Assembly: GCA_025458985.1 (NCBI GenBank)
Contig: JALORM010000031.1
Coordinates: forward strand, 1-11,084
Source: Paracoccaceae bacterium
Lineage (GTDB): Bacteria > Pseudomonadota > Alphaproteobacteria > Rhodobacterales > Rhodobacteraceae
Length of the DNA stretch: 11,084 bases
Reading direction: 5' to 3'
The position numbers were made by a program, and so were the translations under genes. The notes beneath the pieces are model-generated. The model did not search any database and was not told the origin of the DNA. It saw only the letters and a program-made list of their open reading frames with translations. This document shows positions 5,508-11,084 of the stretch, piece by piece (the stretch's first letter is position 1; each line of letters begins with the position of its first letter).

Positions 5508-7493
5508 CTAGTTGCGGGTAATGACCACGTTCCGCAGACGCGAATCGCTCTCGGCCGGAAGCGTCATGGCAACCAGGTAGCGCCCGGGTTGGAGGCTCGC
5601 CTCGAGCTTGGCGGGCGTCAGACCCGCAAGCCCCTCCGCCGCGCCGAGCCGCGTGCCGTCCTCGGCGAAAAGCCGCAGCACGAAGCCGCTGCCGGCGCTG
5701 ACGCCGTTCACCGTGACCTCGCCGGCTTCGGCCATCGTGAAGGCAAGCCACTTGGTCGCCTCCTCGCTGGGAGCGTTGCTCTGGAGCATGTCGTCGAGCT
5801 GCCCCAGGTCCTCGATGGCGACGCCCGAGTCGGGTCCGGGGACGACCTCGCCCGTCTCGGGGGTTGGGTTGTCGGAAACCGCCGCACCCACCTCGGCCAC
5901 GATCAGCTCGATCGGTCCGCCTGCCCCGATGAATCCCTCGACCGTCACGCAGTAGTCGCCCGCAACCAGCGGCAGCGACAGGAGGCTGTCGGTGCCCGAA
6001 GGCCCGTCGTCGTTCTGCCCCACGACCGCACCGGAGGCGTCATAGACCGTGAGGATCGTGTCGAGGGCCTGGCTGCGCGCCTCGAACCGGACGCTGGCGC
6101 CCTGCGCGACCGAAAAGGCCCAGTCGCGCCGGCTGTTGGGCGCAATCTCGCCCTCGACGCTGTGGGTGCCGAAGCCGGGCGCGGGATCCACGCCCAGCGG
6201 CGCGGTCAGGTCGGGCGCAGAACAGGCGGGCACCGCGAAGGGGCTGCTCGTGCTGTCGTCGATCTGGTCCGACGCGCTCACCTGGAACGCCCCGCCGACC
6301 CCGCCGCCCAGCGCCTCGACGGCAAGGCAGTAGCTGCCGGGCGCCAGATCGGCCACGATGCGGCTGTCGATGCTGCCTTCGCGGTCGTCGTTGACCTGGA
6401 GAACGATCCCCGACGCATCCAGCAGCGTCAGGTAGCTGTCGAAGGCCTCGCTGCCCAGGTCGAACTGGTAGGTTCCCGCCTCGGCGACCTCGATCTGCCA
6501 GTCGCGGCGGCTGCCCGCGTCGAGCATTCCCGACATCACGGTGCGCCCGACGCCCTGCGCCAGGGCCGCGCCGAAGGGCTGGGTCAGCTCGGGGTTGGTG
6601 CAGGCGGTCGAGATGTCGCCCGCGACCGGCGCTTCGGGCGTGTCAGACATCACGAGCGTGGTCGCCCCGCCGCCGCCGGCGTAGTCGCGGACCGACAGGC
6701 AGTAGTCGCCCGGCTGAAGCTCGACCGCAACGCGGCTGTCGGTGCCCATGTTCGGGCCGTCGTCGTTGGTCGCCACCACGTTGCCGCCCGCATCGGTGAG
6801 GGTCACGACCGTGTCGAAGGCCGAGTTCGTGGTGTCGGCCTGGAACAGGGTCGCCTCGGCCACGATGATCCTGAGGTCGCTGCGCAGCCCCTGCGGTACC
6901 TCGCTGGACCGTTCGAGCCGGCCGAAGCCCGGCGCCAGCGCGGTCCCGAGGTCGGCCGTCAGCGCCGGGTCGGTGCAGTTCACCGCCGCGTGCGCCTCGC
7001 CCGGATCGGGCGGCACGACGGCCAGCGCCTCGGCCGCCTCGCCGGTTGCGGCGTTCAGCGTGATCCGCGGCAGCGCGTCCGACGCCCCGCCGTACATCCG
7101 CAGTTGCGCGCAATAGGTCCCGGGGGCGAGCGTCGAGTCGATCAGGGCATTGAGGTTTCCGGCAGTATCGTCGTCCTGGGCGATCAGCCCGCCACCGGCC
7201 GAGAACAGCGCAAGATAGGGATCGGATCCGTCATCGACCTCGGTCCGCAGCGCGACCCGCGACTCACCGGTCAGCGTGAACTCCAGATAGACGGGTTCAG
7301 CCCGTTCGATCTGAACCGACAGCGGCGCCATCGGCGTCTGGTCCAGCGGCCCCGGCAGCGAATAGGTCAGCGCCTGCGGCTGCCCGCATGCCCCGGCAAT
7401 CGCCCCGGTGCGGCCGGCGGTCTGCAGGGTTTGCGCCGTCGCGGGCTGGGCGAGCCCGGCGGCGGCGGCAAGCAGCAGGAAAACGAATCGCAT
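5508..7493 (-). CDS. Exported PPC-like beta-repeat protein (661 residues)
   Basis: Signal peptide MRFVFLLLAAAAGLAQPATA, cleaved after ATA, then four related domains of about 110-125 residues and a diverged fifth. Each of the first four starts with a Cys (36, 173, 298, 424) and ends with PG-x-YC or AGDYC (Cys 128, 265, 389, 515). Between lie a strand of the form FD-x-x-x-TL-x-DA-x-G, an acidic loop (NDD at 243, 368, 494; DDD at 107) and DS before the last strands. This resembles bacterial pre-peptidase C-terminal (PPC/DVUA0089-like) domains, where such acidic loops can bind calcium. After a Pro/Glu-rich linker (539-556) the fifth domain (about 557-661) keeps LQPGRY but has no Cys. There is no peptidase or other enzyme domain, so a secreted structural or binding role is inferred. 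AAGGAG lies 8 bases before the start. It is divergent from glcD. Confidence 0.88.
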   Translation of the reverse strand: MRFVFLLLAAAAGLAQPATAQTLQTAGRTGAIAGACGQPQALTYSLPGPLDQTPMAPLSVQIERAEPVYLEFTLTGESRVALRTEVDDGSDPYLALFSAGGGLIAQDDDTAGNLNALIDSTLAPGTYCAQLRMYGGASDALPRITLNAATGEAAEALAVVPPDPGEAHAAVNCTDPALTADLGTALAPGFGRLERSSEVPQGLRSDLRIIVAEATLFQADTTNSAFDTVVTLTDAGGNVVATNDDGPNMGTDSRVAVELQPGDYCLSVRDYAGGGGATTLVMSDTPEAPVAGDISTACTNPELTQPFGAALAQGVGRTVMSGMLDAGSRRDWQIEVAEAGTYQFDLGSEAFDSYLTLLDASGIVLQVNDDREGSIDSRIVADLAPGSYCLAVEALGGGVGGAFQVSASDQIDDSTSSPFAVPACSAPDLTAPLGVDPAPGFGTHSVEGEIAPNSRRDWAFSVAQGASVRFEARSQALDTILTVYDASGAVVGQNDDGPSGTDSLLSLPLVAGDYCVTVEGFIGAGGPIELIVAEVGAAVSDNPTPETGEVVPGPDSGVAIEDLGQLDDMLQSNAPSEEATKWLAFTMAEAGEVTVNGVSAGSGFVLRLFAEDGTRLGAAEGLAGLTPAKLEASLQPGRYLVAMTLPAESDSRLRNVVITRN

Positions 7494-7543
7494 CGGGGAA
7501 ATCTCCTTGAGGCAATGGCACGGTCGGCGCCAAACTCTCCCAT

Positions 7544-7598
7544 CGTCCGGCGCCGGGCAAGGCGAAACCGCCGCGCCCGTCCGGCCCGCCGGGCAAGG
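7544..7598. repeat. Imperfect direct repeat between divergent genes
   Basis: CGTCCGG-CGCCGGGCAAGG (7544-7562) recurs as CGTCCGG-CC-CGCCGGGCAAGG (7578-7598), differing only by a two-base insertion. The copies lie in the 163-base gap between the PPC-repeat protein and glcD, upstream of the glcD promoter. An inverted pair CGAAACC (7563-7569) and GGTTTCG (7597-7603) overlaps them. It could be regulatory or a local duplication; nothing in the sequence decides. Confidence 0.5.
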
Positions 7599-7604
7599 TT
7601 TCGG

Positions 7605-7631
7605 TTGCCATTTTTCAGAATTGGTTATAAT
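7605..7631 (+). promoter_or_regulatory. Candidate sigma-70 promoter of the glc operon
   Basis: TTGCCA (7605-7610) and a perfect TATAAT (7626-7631) are separated by 15 bases, slightly short. The -10 lies inside the operator-like inverted repeat, so a bound regulator would block polymerase. A start near 7638 would give a leader of about 20 bases before the glcD start codon. In such a GC-rich sequence an exact TATAAT is unlikely to be accidental. Confidence 0.7.
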
Positions 7632-7643
7632 TTCTTACCAATT
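7619..7643 (+). promoter_or_regulatory. Candidate operator of the glc operon (AATTGGT-N11-ACCAATT)
   Basis: Perfect 7-bp arms AATTGGT (7619-7625) and ACCAATT (7637-7643) flank an 11-base spacer that contains TATAAT. Extending outward, CAG and CTG-side neighbours give 9 of 10 paired bases per arm (one mismatch). The GGT-N11-ACCAATT part recurs over the promoter of the GntR/FCD regulator at 744-764. The binding protein is inferred to be that regulator or a paralogue; FadR-subfamily proteins are known to use AATTGGT-type half-sites. Confidence 0.7.
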
Positions 7644-7656
7644 GTGGGAGACTTCC

Positions 7657-9096
7657 ATGGAAATGCCCGCCCCCGACGCCGCCGTCCTGTCGCGGAAGGA
7701 CCGGATCGTGGCGCGCCTGCGCGGCGTCCTGCCCTCCGATGCGGTGATCGACGACCCGGCCGAGACACGCGCCTACGAATGCGACGCGCTGACCGCATAT
7801 CGCTGCCCCCCGCTGGCCGCCGTGCTGCCTTCCTCGACCGCCGAGGTCGCGGCGGTGCTGCGTATCTGCCACGAGGAGGGCGTGCCGGTCGTGCCCCGTG
7901 GCTCGGGCACATCGCTCGCCGGCGGCGCACTGCCCACGGCCGACAGCGTGATCCTGGGCGTGGCCCGGCTGACGGACGTGATCGAGACCGACTACGCCAA
8001 CCGCTTCATCCGGGTGCAGGCGGGGCGCACCAACCTGTCGGTCACCGGCGCGGTCGAAAGCGACGGGTTCTTCTATGCCCCCGACCCCTCGTCGCAGCTG
8101 GCCTGCGCGATCGCGGGCAACATCGCCATGAACTCGGGCGGGGCGCACTGCCTGAAGTACGGGGTGACGACCAACAACCTTCTCGGTGTCACCATGGTGC
8201 TGATGGACGGCACCGTGGTCGAAATCGGCGGGGCGCATCTCGATGCGCCGGGGCTGGACCTGCTGGGCGTGATCTGCGGCTCGGAAGGGCAGCTTGGGGT
8301 GGTGACCGAGGCGACGCTCCGCATCCTGCCCAAACCCGAAGGCGCGCGCCCCGTTCTGATGGGCTTCGACAGCAACGAGGTCGCGGGCGCCTGCGTCAGC
8401 GACATCATCAAGGCAGGTATCCTGCCGGTGGCGATCGAGTTCATGGACCGCCCCTGCATCCGCGCCTGCGAGGACTTCGCCAAGGCCGGCTACCCGGATT
8501 GCGAGGCGCTGCTGATCGTCGAGGTCGAAGGCAGCCCGGCCGAGATCGACGAGCAGCTGGGCCTGATCAAGCAGATCGCGGCCCGCCACGACCCCGTCGA
8601 GATGCGCGAGGCGCGGGACGAGGACGAGGCGAAACGCATCTGGCTGGGCCGCAAGTCGGCCTTCGGGGCGATGGGCCAGATCAACGATTACATGTGCCTG
8701 GACGGGACGATCCCGGTGTCGTCCCTGCCGCATGTGCTCAGGCGTATCGGCGAGATGTCGAAGGATTACGGGCTCGACGTGGCGAACGTGTTCCACGCGG
8801 GCGACGGCAACATGCACCCCCTGATCCTCTTCGATGCCAACAAGCCCGGCGATCTGGAGAAGTGCGAGGCCTTCGGGGCCGACATCCTGAAGCTCTGCGT
8901 CGAGGTCGGCGGCTGCCTGACGGGCGAGCATGGGGTGGGCATCGAAAAGCGCGACCTGATGACGACCCAGTTCGCGCCCGAGGACATCGAGGCGCAGCTG
9001 CGGGTGAAGGATGTCTTCGACCCCGCCTGGCTGCTGAACCCCGCGAAGGTCTTTCCGCTGGCGGCGACCGAGGCCCGTCGGGCCCGGGCGGCGTGA
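7657..9096 (+). CDS. glcD: Glycolate oxidase FAD-linked subunit GlcD
   Basis: Catalytic flavoprotein of the membrane-associated GlcDEF complex, which oxidises glycolate to glyoxylate and passes electrons to the respiratory chain. It is 479 residues, close to the roughly 500 of E. coli GlcD. The FAD-binding PCMH domain includes PVVPRGSGTSLAGGA (77-91), PDPSSQLACAIAGNIAMNSGG (143-162 core) and GSEGQLGVVTEATL (208-221). The C-terminal FAD-oxidase domain has the metal/substrate-site motifs FHAGDGNMHP (379-388) and GEHGVGIEK (423-431). Start 7657 has GGGAG 7 bases upstream; ATG 7663 is in frame but less well spaced. The gene reads through without interruption. It heads an operon with glcE 20 bases downstream, under a promoter overlapped by an inverted repeat. 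Related D-lactate dehydrogenases share these domains, but the glcE and glcF neighbours favour glycolate oxidase. Confidence 0.96.
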   Translation: MEMPAPDAAVLSRKDRIVARLRGVLPSDAVIDDPAETRAYECDALTAYRCPPLAAVLPSSTAEVAAVLRICHEEGVPVVPRGSGTSLAGGALPTADSVILGVARLTDVIETDYANRFIRVQAGRTNLSVTGAVESDGFFYAPDPSSQLACAIAGNIAMNSGGAHCLKYGVTTNNLLGVTMVLMDGTVVEIGGAHLDAPGLDLLGVICGSEGQLGVVTEATLRILPKPEGARPVLMGFDSNEVAGACVSDIIKAGILPVAIEFMDRPCIRACEDFAKAGYPDCEALLIVEVEGSPAEIDEQLGLIKQIAARHDPVEMREARDEDEAKRIWLGRKSAFGAMGQINDYMCLDGTIPVSSLPHVLRRIGEMSKDYGLDVANVFHAGDGNMHPLILFDANKPGDLEKCEAFGADILKLCVEVGGCLTGEHGVGIEKRDLMTTQFAPEDIEAQLRVKDVFDPAWLLNPAKVFPLAATEARRARAA

Positions 9097-9116
9097 GCGG
9101 ATCGGGGGATGCAGGA

Positions 9117-10250
9117 ATGATCCAGCCGCAGACCGAGGCCGCCCTGGCCGATGCTGTCGCCGGCGCGCGCGGGCCGCTCCGCATCCGCGGCGGGGGCACG
9201 CGGCCGGTGGGCCGGCCTGCGGCGGGCGAGGTCCTGTCCACCGCCGGGCTGACCGGCATCACCCTCTACGAACCCGGCGCACTGACCCTGGTCGCCCGGG
9301 CCGGCACCCCGCTGGCGGAGATCGAGGCGGCCCTGGCCGCCGAAGGGCAGCACCTGCCGTTCGAGCCGATGGACCATCGCGGCCTTCTGGGCACCGAAGG
9401 CGCGCCCACCATCGGCGGCGTCGTGGCAGCCAACGTCTCGGGCCCGCGCCGCATCCAGGCCGGCGCCTGCCGCGACAGCCTGATCGGCGTGCGCTTCGTC
9501 GACGGCCACGGGACGGTCGTAAAGAACGGCGGCCGCGTGATGAAGAACGTGACCGGCTACGATCTGGTCAAGCTGATGGCGGGAAGCTGGGGCACGCTCG
9601 GCGTGCTGACCGAGGTCAGCTTCAAGGTGCTTCCCGCGCCCTCGGCCTCGGCAACACTGATCATCGAGGGCCTGCCGGACAGCAAGGCCGTGGCCGCGAT
9701 GGCGGATGCCCTGGCCTCGCCCTACGAGGTCAGCGGCGCGGCACATCTTCCGGGCGCCGAGGGCACATGCGCCGCCCGGACGCTCCTGCGCCTCGAGGGG
9801 CTGGGCAGTTCGGTCGCCTACCGCGCCGAGGCGCTGGCCCGGCGGCTTGCAACCTTCGGGGCGGTGGCGGTCGAGCGCGACGCAGACACTTGCGCCGCGC
9901 TCTGGCGCGACGTGCGCGATGTCCGGCCGTTCCACGCCACGGCAGGGGATGTCTGGCGGCTGTCGGTCAAGCCGTCGGATGCGCCGGCGCTGGTGGCCAG
10001 CCTGGGCGCCGAGGCGGCCCTGTACGATTGGGGCGGCGGACTGGTCTGGGCGCTTGTCGCCGAGGGCGCCGACCTCAGGGCGCGGATGGGCGGCACCGGC
10101 GGCCACGCCACGCTGGTCCGGGCGCGCGACGAGACGCGGGCGCGGATCGCGACTTTCCATCACGAACCCGCGCCGGTCGCCGCCCTTGCCGAGGGCCTGC
10201 GCCGCAGGTTCGACCCGCGCGGCGTCCTCAATCCAGACCTCATGGCCTAG
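9117..10250 (+). CDS. glcE: Glycolate oxidase FAD-binding subunit GlcE
   Basis: Second flavin-binding subunit of glycolate oxidase, 377 residues, usual for the family. It holds only the FAD-binding half and lacks a catalytic C-terminal domain. Supporting motifs are LRIRGGGTRP (21-30), APTIGGVVAANVSGPRR (96-112) and KNGGRVMKNVTGYDLVKLMAG (136-156), continuing into SWGTLGVLTEVSFKVLP. The C-terminus ends FDPRGVLNPDLMA, the normal family ending. The start ATG 9117 has GGGGGA 7 bases upstream and lies 20 bases after the glcD stop. The stop TAG at 10248 adjoins the ribosome site of the next gene. The reading frame is intact. The frame remains open far upstream of the start, a common effect of high GC content with no meaning for the protein. 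Confidence 0.95.
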   Translation: MIQPQTEAALADAVAGARGPLRIRGGGTRPVGRPAAGEVLSTAGLTGITLYEPGALTLVARAGTPLAEIEAALAAEGQHLPFEPMDHRGLLGTEGAPTIGGVVAANVSGPRRIQAGACRDSLIGVRFVDGHGTVVKNGGRVMKNVTGYDLVKLMAGSWGTLGVLTEVSFKVLPAPSASATLIIEGLPDSKAVAAMADALASPYEVSGAAHLPGAEGTCAARTLLRLEGLGSSVAYRAEALARRLATFGAVAVERDADTCAALWRDVRDVRPFHATAGDVWRLSVKPSDAPALVASLGAEAALYDWGGGLVWALVAEGADLRARMGGTGGHATLVRARDETRARIATFHHEPAPVAALAEGLRRRFDPRGVLNPDLMA

Positions 10251-10263
10251 GAAAGGCAACCCG

Positions 10264-10590
10264 TTGATCCTGTTCGCAACATACGTGCTTGCCCCCGTCG
10301 CCATCTACCTTTCGCTTGCGACGCTGCCGCCCGGCCGCCCTGCCCTGATCGGGATCGTGGCGGGGCTTCTGGCCCTTGGCCTCGTCTGGCTGTTCCTGGC
10401 CGGCGCGGCCGACGACCCGTATCTTGCCGCTGCCGTCGCGATCGCCGCTGCCGCCGCGGCGCTGGCGGCACTTGTCCAGGGACTGCGCGCGCTCCTCGGG
10501 CCGGGACGGCCGCGCTGGGTCTACCCGACGCTCGTGGCCCTCGCCTTCTTCGGCGCCGGGATCCCGGCGCTTGGCATGCTCGGGCTCTGA
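10264..10590 (+). CDS. Small integral membrane protein within the glc operon, TTG start
   Basis: Protein of 108 residues, mostly hydrophobic, with about four membrane segments: residues about 4-20, 27-47, 54-75 (Ala-rich) and 86-105. Short polar turns hold Arg and Pro (PPGRP, GPGRPRW). The start is TTG 10264, giving MILFATYVLAP; it is supported by GGAAAGG 7 bases upstream, a good ribosome site directly after the glcE stop, and no in-frame ATG is available before the first membrane segment. The stop is one base before glcF, so translation is likely coupled. I recognise no family or catalytic residues. Its place between two subunit genes suggests a membrane anchor, an assembly helper, or a transporter component for the otherwise peripheral GlcDEF complex. 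That is inference from position only. Confidence 0.82.
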   Translation: MILFATYVLAPVAIYLSLATLPPGRPALIGIVAGLLALGLVWLFLAGAADDPYLAAAVAIAAAAAALAALVQGLRALLGPGRPRWVYPTLVALAFFGAGIPALGMLGL

Positions 10591-10591
10591 C

Positions 10592-11084
10592 ATGCAGACA
10601 ACCTTTACCGCCGAACAGCTGAAGGACCCCGCGACCGCCCGGTCGAACGAGATCCTGCGCACGTGCGTGCACTGCGGCTTTTGCACGGCCACCTGCCCGA
10701 CCTATCAGGTGCTGGGCGACGAACTGGACAGCCCGCGGGGCCGCATCTACCTGATCAAGGACATGCTTGAAAACGGCCGCCCGGCCGATTGGCCTGCATG
10801 ACGACCTGCCCCTCGGGCGTGCACTACATGCACCTTGTCGACCATGCGCGGGAGTACATCGAACAGACCTACCGCCGGCCCTTCACGGACCGGGTGCTGC
10901 GCTGGGTGCTGGCGCGGATCCTGCCGTACCCGACCCGGTTCCGGCTGGCGCTTCTGGGCGCGAAGATCGGGCGGCCGTTCCGGAACCTGATGCCGGATGC
11001 GCGCCTGCGCGCCATGCTGGACATGGCGCCGAAGTCGATCCCGCCGGTCAGCCGCAACGATGACCCGCAGGTCTTCCCTGCCGA
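10592..11084 (+). pseudogene. glcF: Glycolate oxidase iron-sulfur subunit GlcF, frameshifted by a deletion and cut by the right edge
   Basis: Electron-transfer subunit of glycolate oxidase, normally with two 4Fe-4S motifs and CCG domains. ATG 10592 gives MQTTFTAEQLKDP and the first cluster motif CVHCGFCTATCP (Cys 25, 28, 31, 35), then YQVLGDELDSPRGRIYLIKDM. After GRPAD (about base 10790) the frame stops at 10801. From base 10798 another frame continues in perfect GlcF character, MTTCPSGVHYMHLVDHAREY, and stays open to the window end. Missing in between is the stretch that normally reads about VKHIDRCLSCL, with the first two Cys of the second cluster; the remnant TGGCCTGC encodes its last Leu-Ala-Cys in the new frame. 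The loss is 3n+1 bases, about 40. If real, the complex lacks a working GlcF. A sequencing or assembly fault is equally possible. The remaining part, including the CCG domains, lies outside the window. Confidence 0.88.

Noticed and set aside
7615..8931. Long minus-strand open frame opposite glcD
   Set aside because: Antisense shadow; glcD on the plus strand has full motifs, a ribosome site and a promoter.
5589..10250. A 4.6-kb open frame on the plus strand ending with glcE
   Set aside because: Only the last 377 codons read as a protein (GlcE, with its own ribosome site). The rest is antisense to the PPC-repeat gene or out of frame within glcD, and is open only because stops are rare at this GC content.
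8766..10304. Long minus-strand open frame opposite glcD/glcE
   Set aside because: Antisense shadow without domain character; it crosses the glcD–glcE junction.
10592..10801. Programmed frameshifting in glcF
   Set aside because: The sequence lacks about 13 codons of the second cluster motif, so a ribosomal slip could not produce an intact protein, and no slippery heptamer is present.
1..11084. Mobile element, prophage, CRISPR array, tRNA or defence system
   Set aside because: No transposase, integrase, terminal inverted repeats, spaced short repeats or tRNA-like folds were seen. Gene content is ordinary chromosomal metabolism, repair and envelope functions.

Overview
The window is GC-rich and densely coded on both strands. 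Its gene content suggests an alphaproteobacterium of the Rhodobacterales (Paracoccaceae/Roseobacteraceae type): a glcDEF glycolate oxidase locus with a small membrane gene inside it, an nth–PfkB kinase pair, a Hint-domain protein, and a GntR/FCD regulator. The taxonomic call is inference from gene types and composition; no 16S or other marker is present. No gene-free stretch exceeds about 165 bases.

Layout. Bases 1-3251 are read leftward: a Hint-domain protein, an AraC-HTH/O6-methylguanine methyltransferase fusion, an OmpA-type lipoprotein with a strong intrinsic terminator, and a GntR/FadR-FCD regulator that runs off the left edge. Bases 3369-4996 are read rightward: endonuclease III (nth) overlapping a PfkB/adenosine-kinase-like gene by an ATGA junction. 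Bases 5008-7493 are read leftward: a small exported protein of unknown function and a 661-residue exported protein built from PPC-like beta repeats. Bases 7657-11084 are read rightward: glcD, glcE, a small membrane protein starting with TTG, and glcF running off the right edge. These four form a tight operon with gaps of 20, 13 and 1 bases.

The main point is regulatory and genetic. The regulator at the left edge and the glcD operon 7 kb away carry nearly the same element over their promoters: GGT-N11-ACCAATT in the direction of transcription, 17 of 21 positions identical. It spans the -10 region in both. This suggests an autoregulated GlcC/LldR-like repressor or activator controlling glycolate (or lactate) oxidation.

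Yet both the regulator and glcF are interrupted as read here. The regulator has lost about 20 bases in the wing after its helix-turn-helix. GlcF has lost about 40 bases encoding the first half of its second 4Fe-4S motif. On each side of each lesion the protein reads well in a different frame. Either the pathway is decaying in this strain or the sequence has two small deletion errors. Reads would decide.

Other points of interest are the four regularly spaced cysteine pairs in the exported repeat protein, the membrane protein embedded between glcE and glcF, and a Hint domain lacking its usual cysteine. I see no phage, insertion sequence, CRISPR array, tRNA or rRNA.
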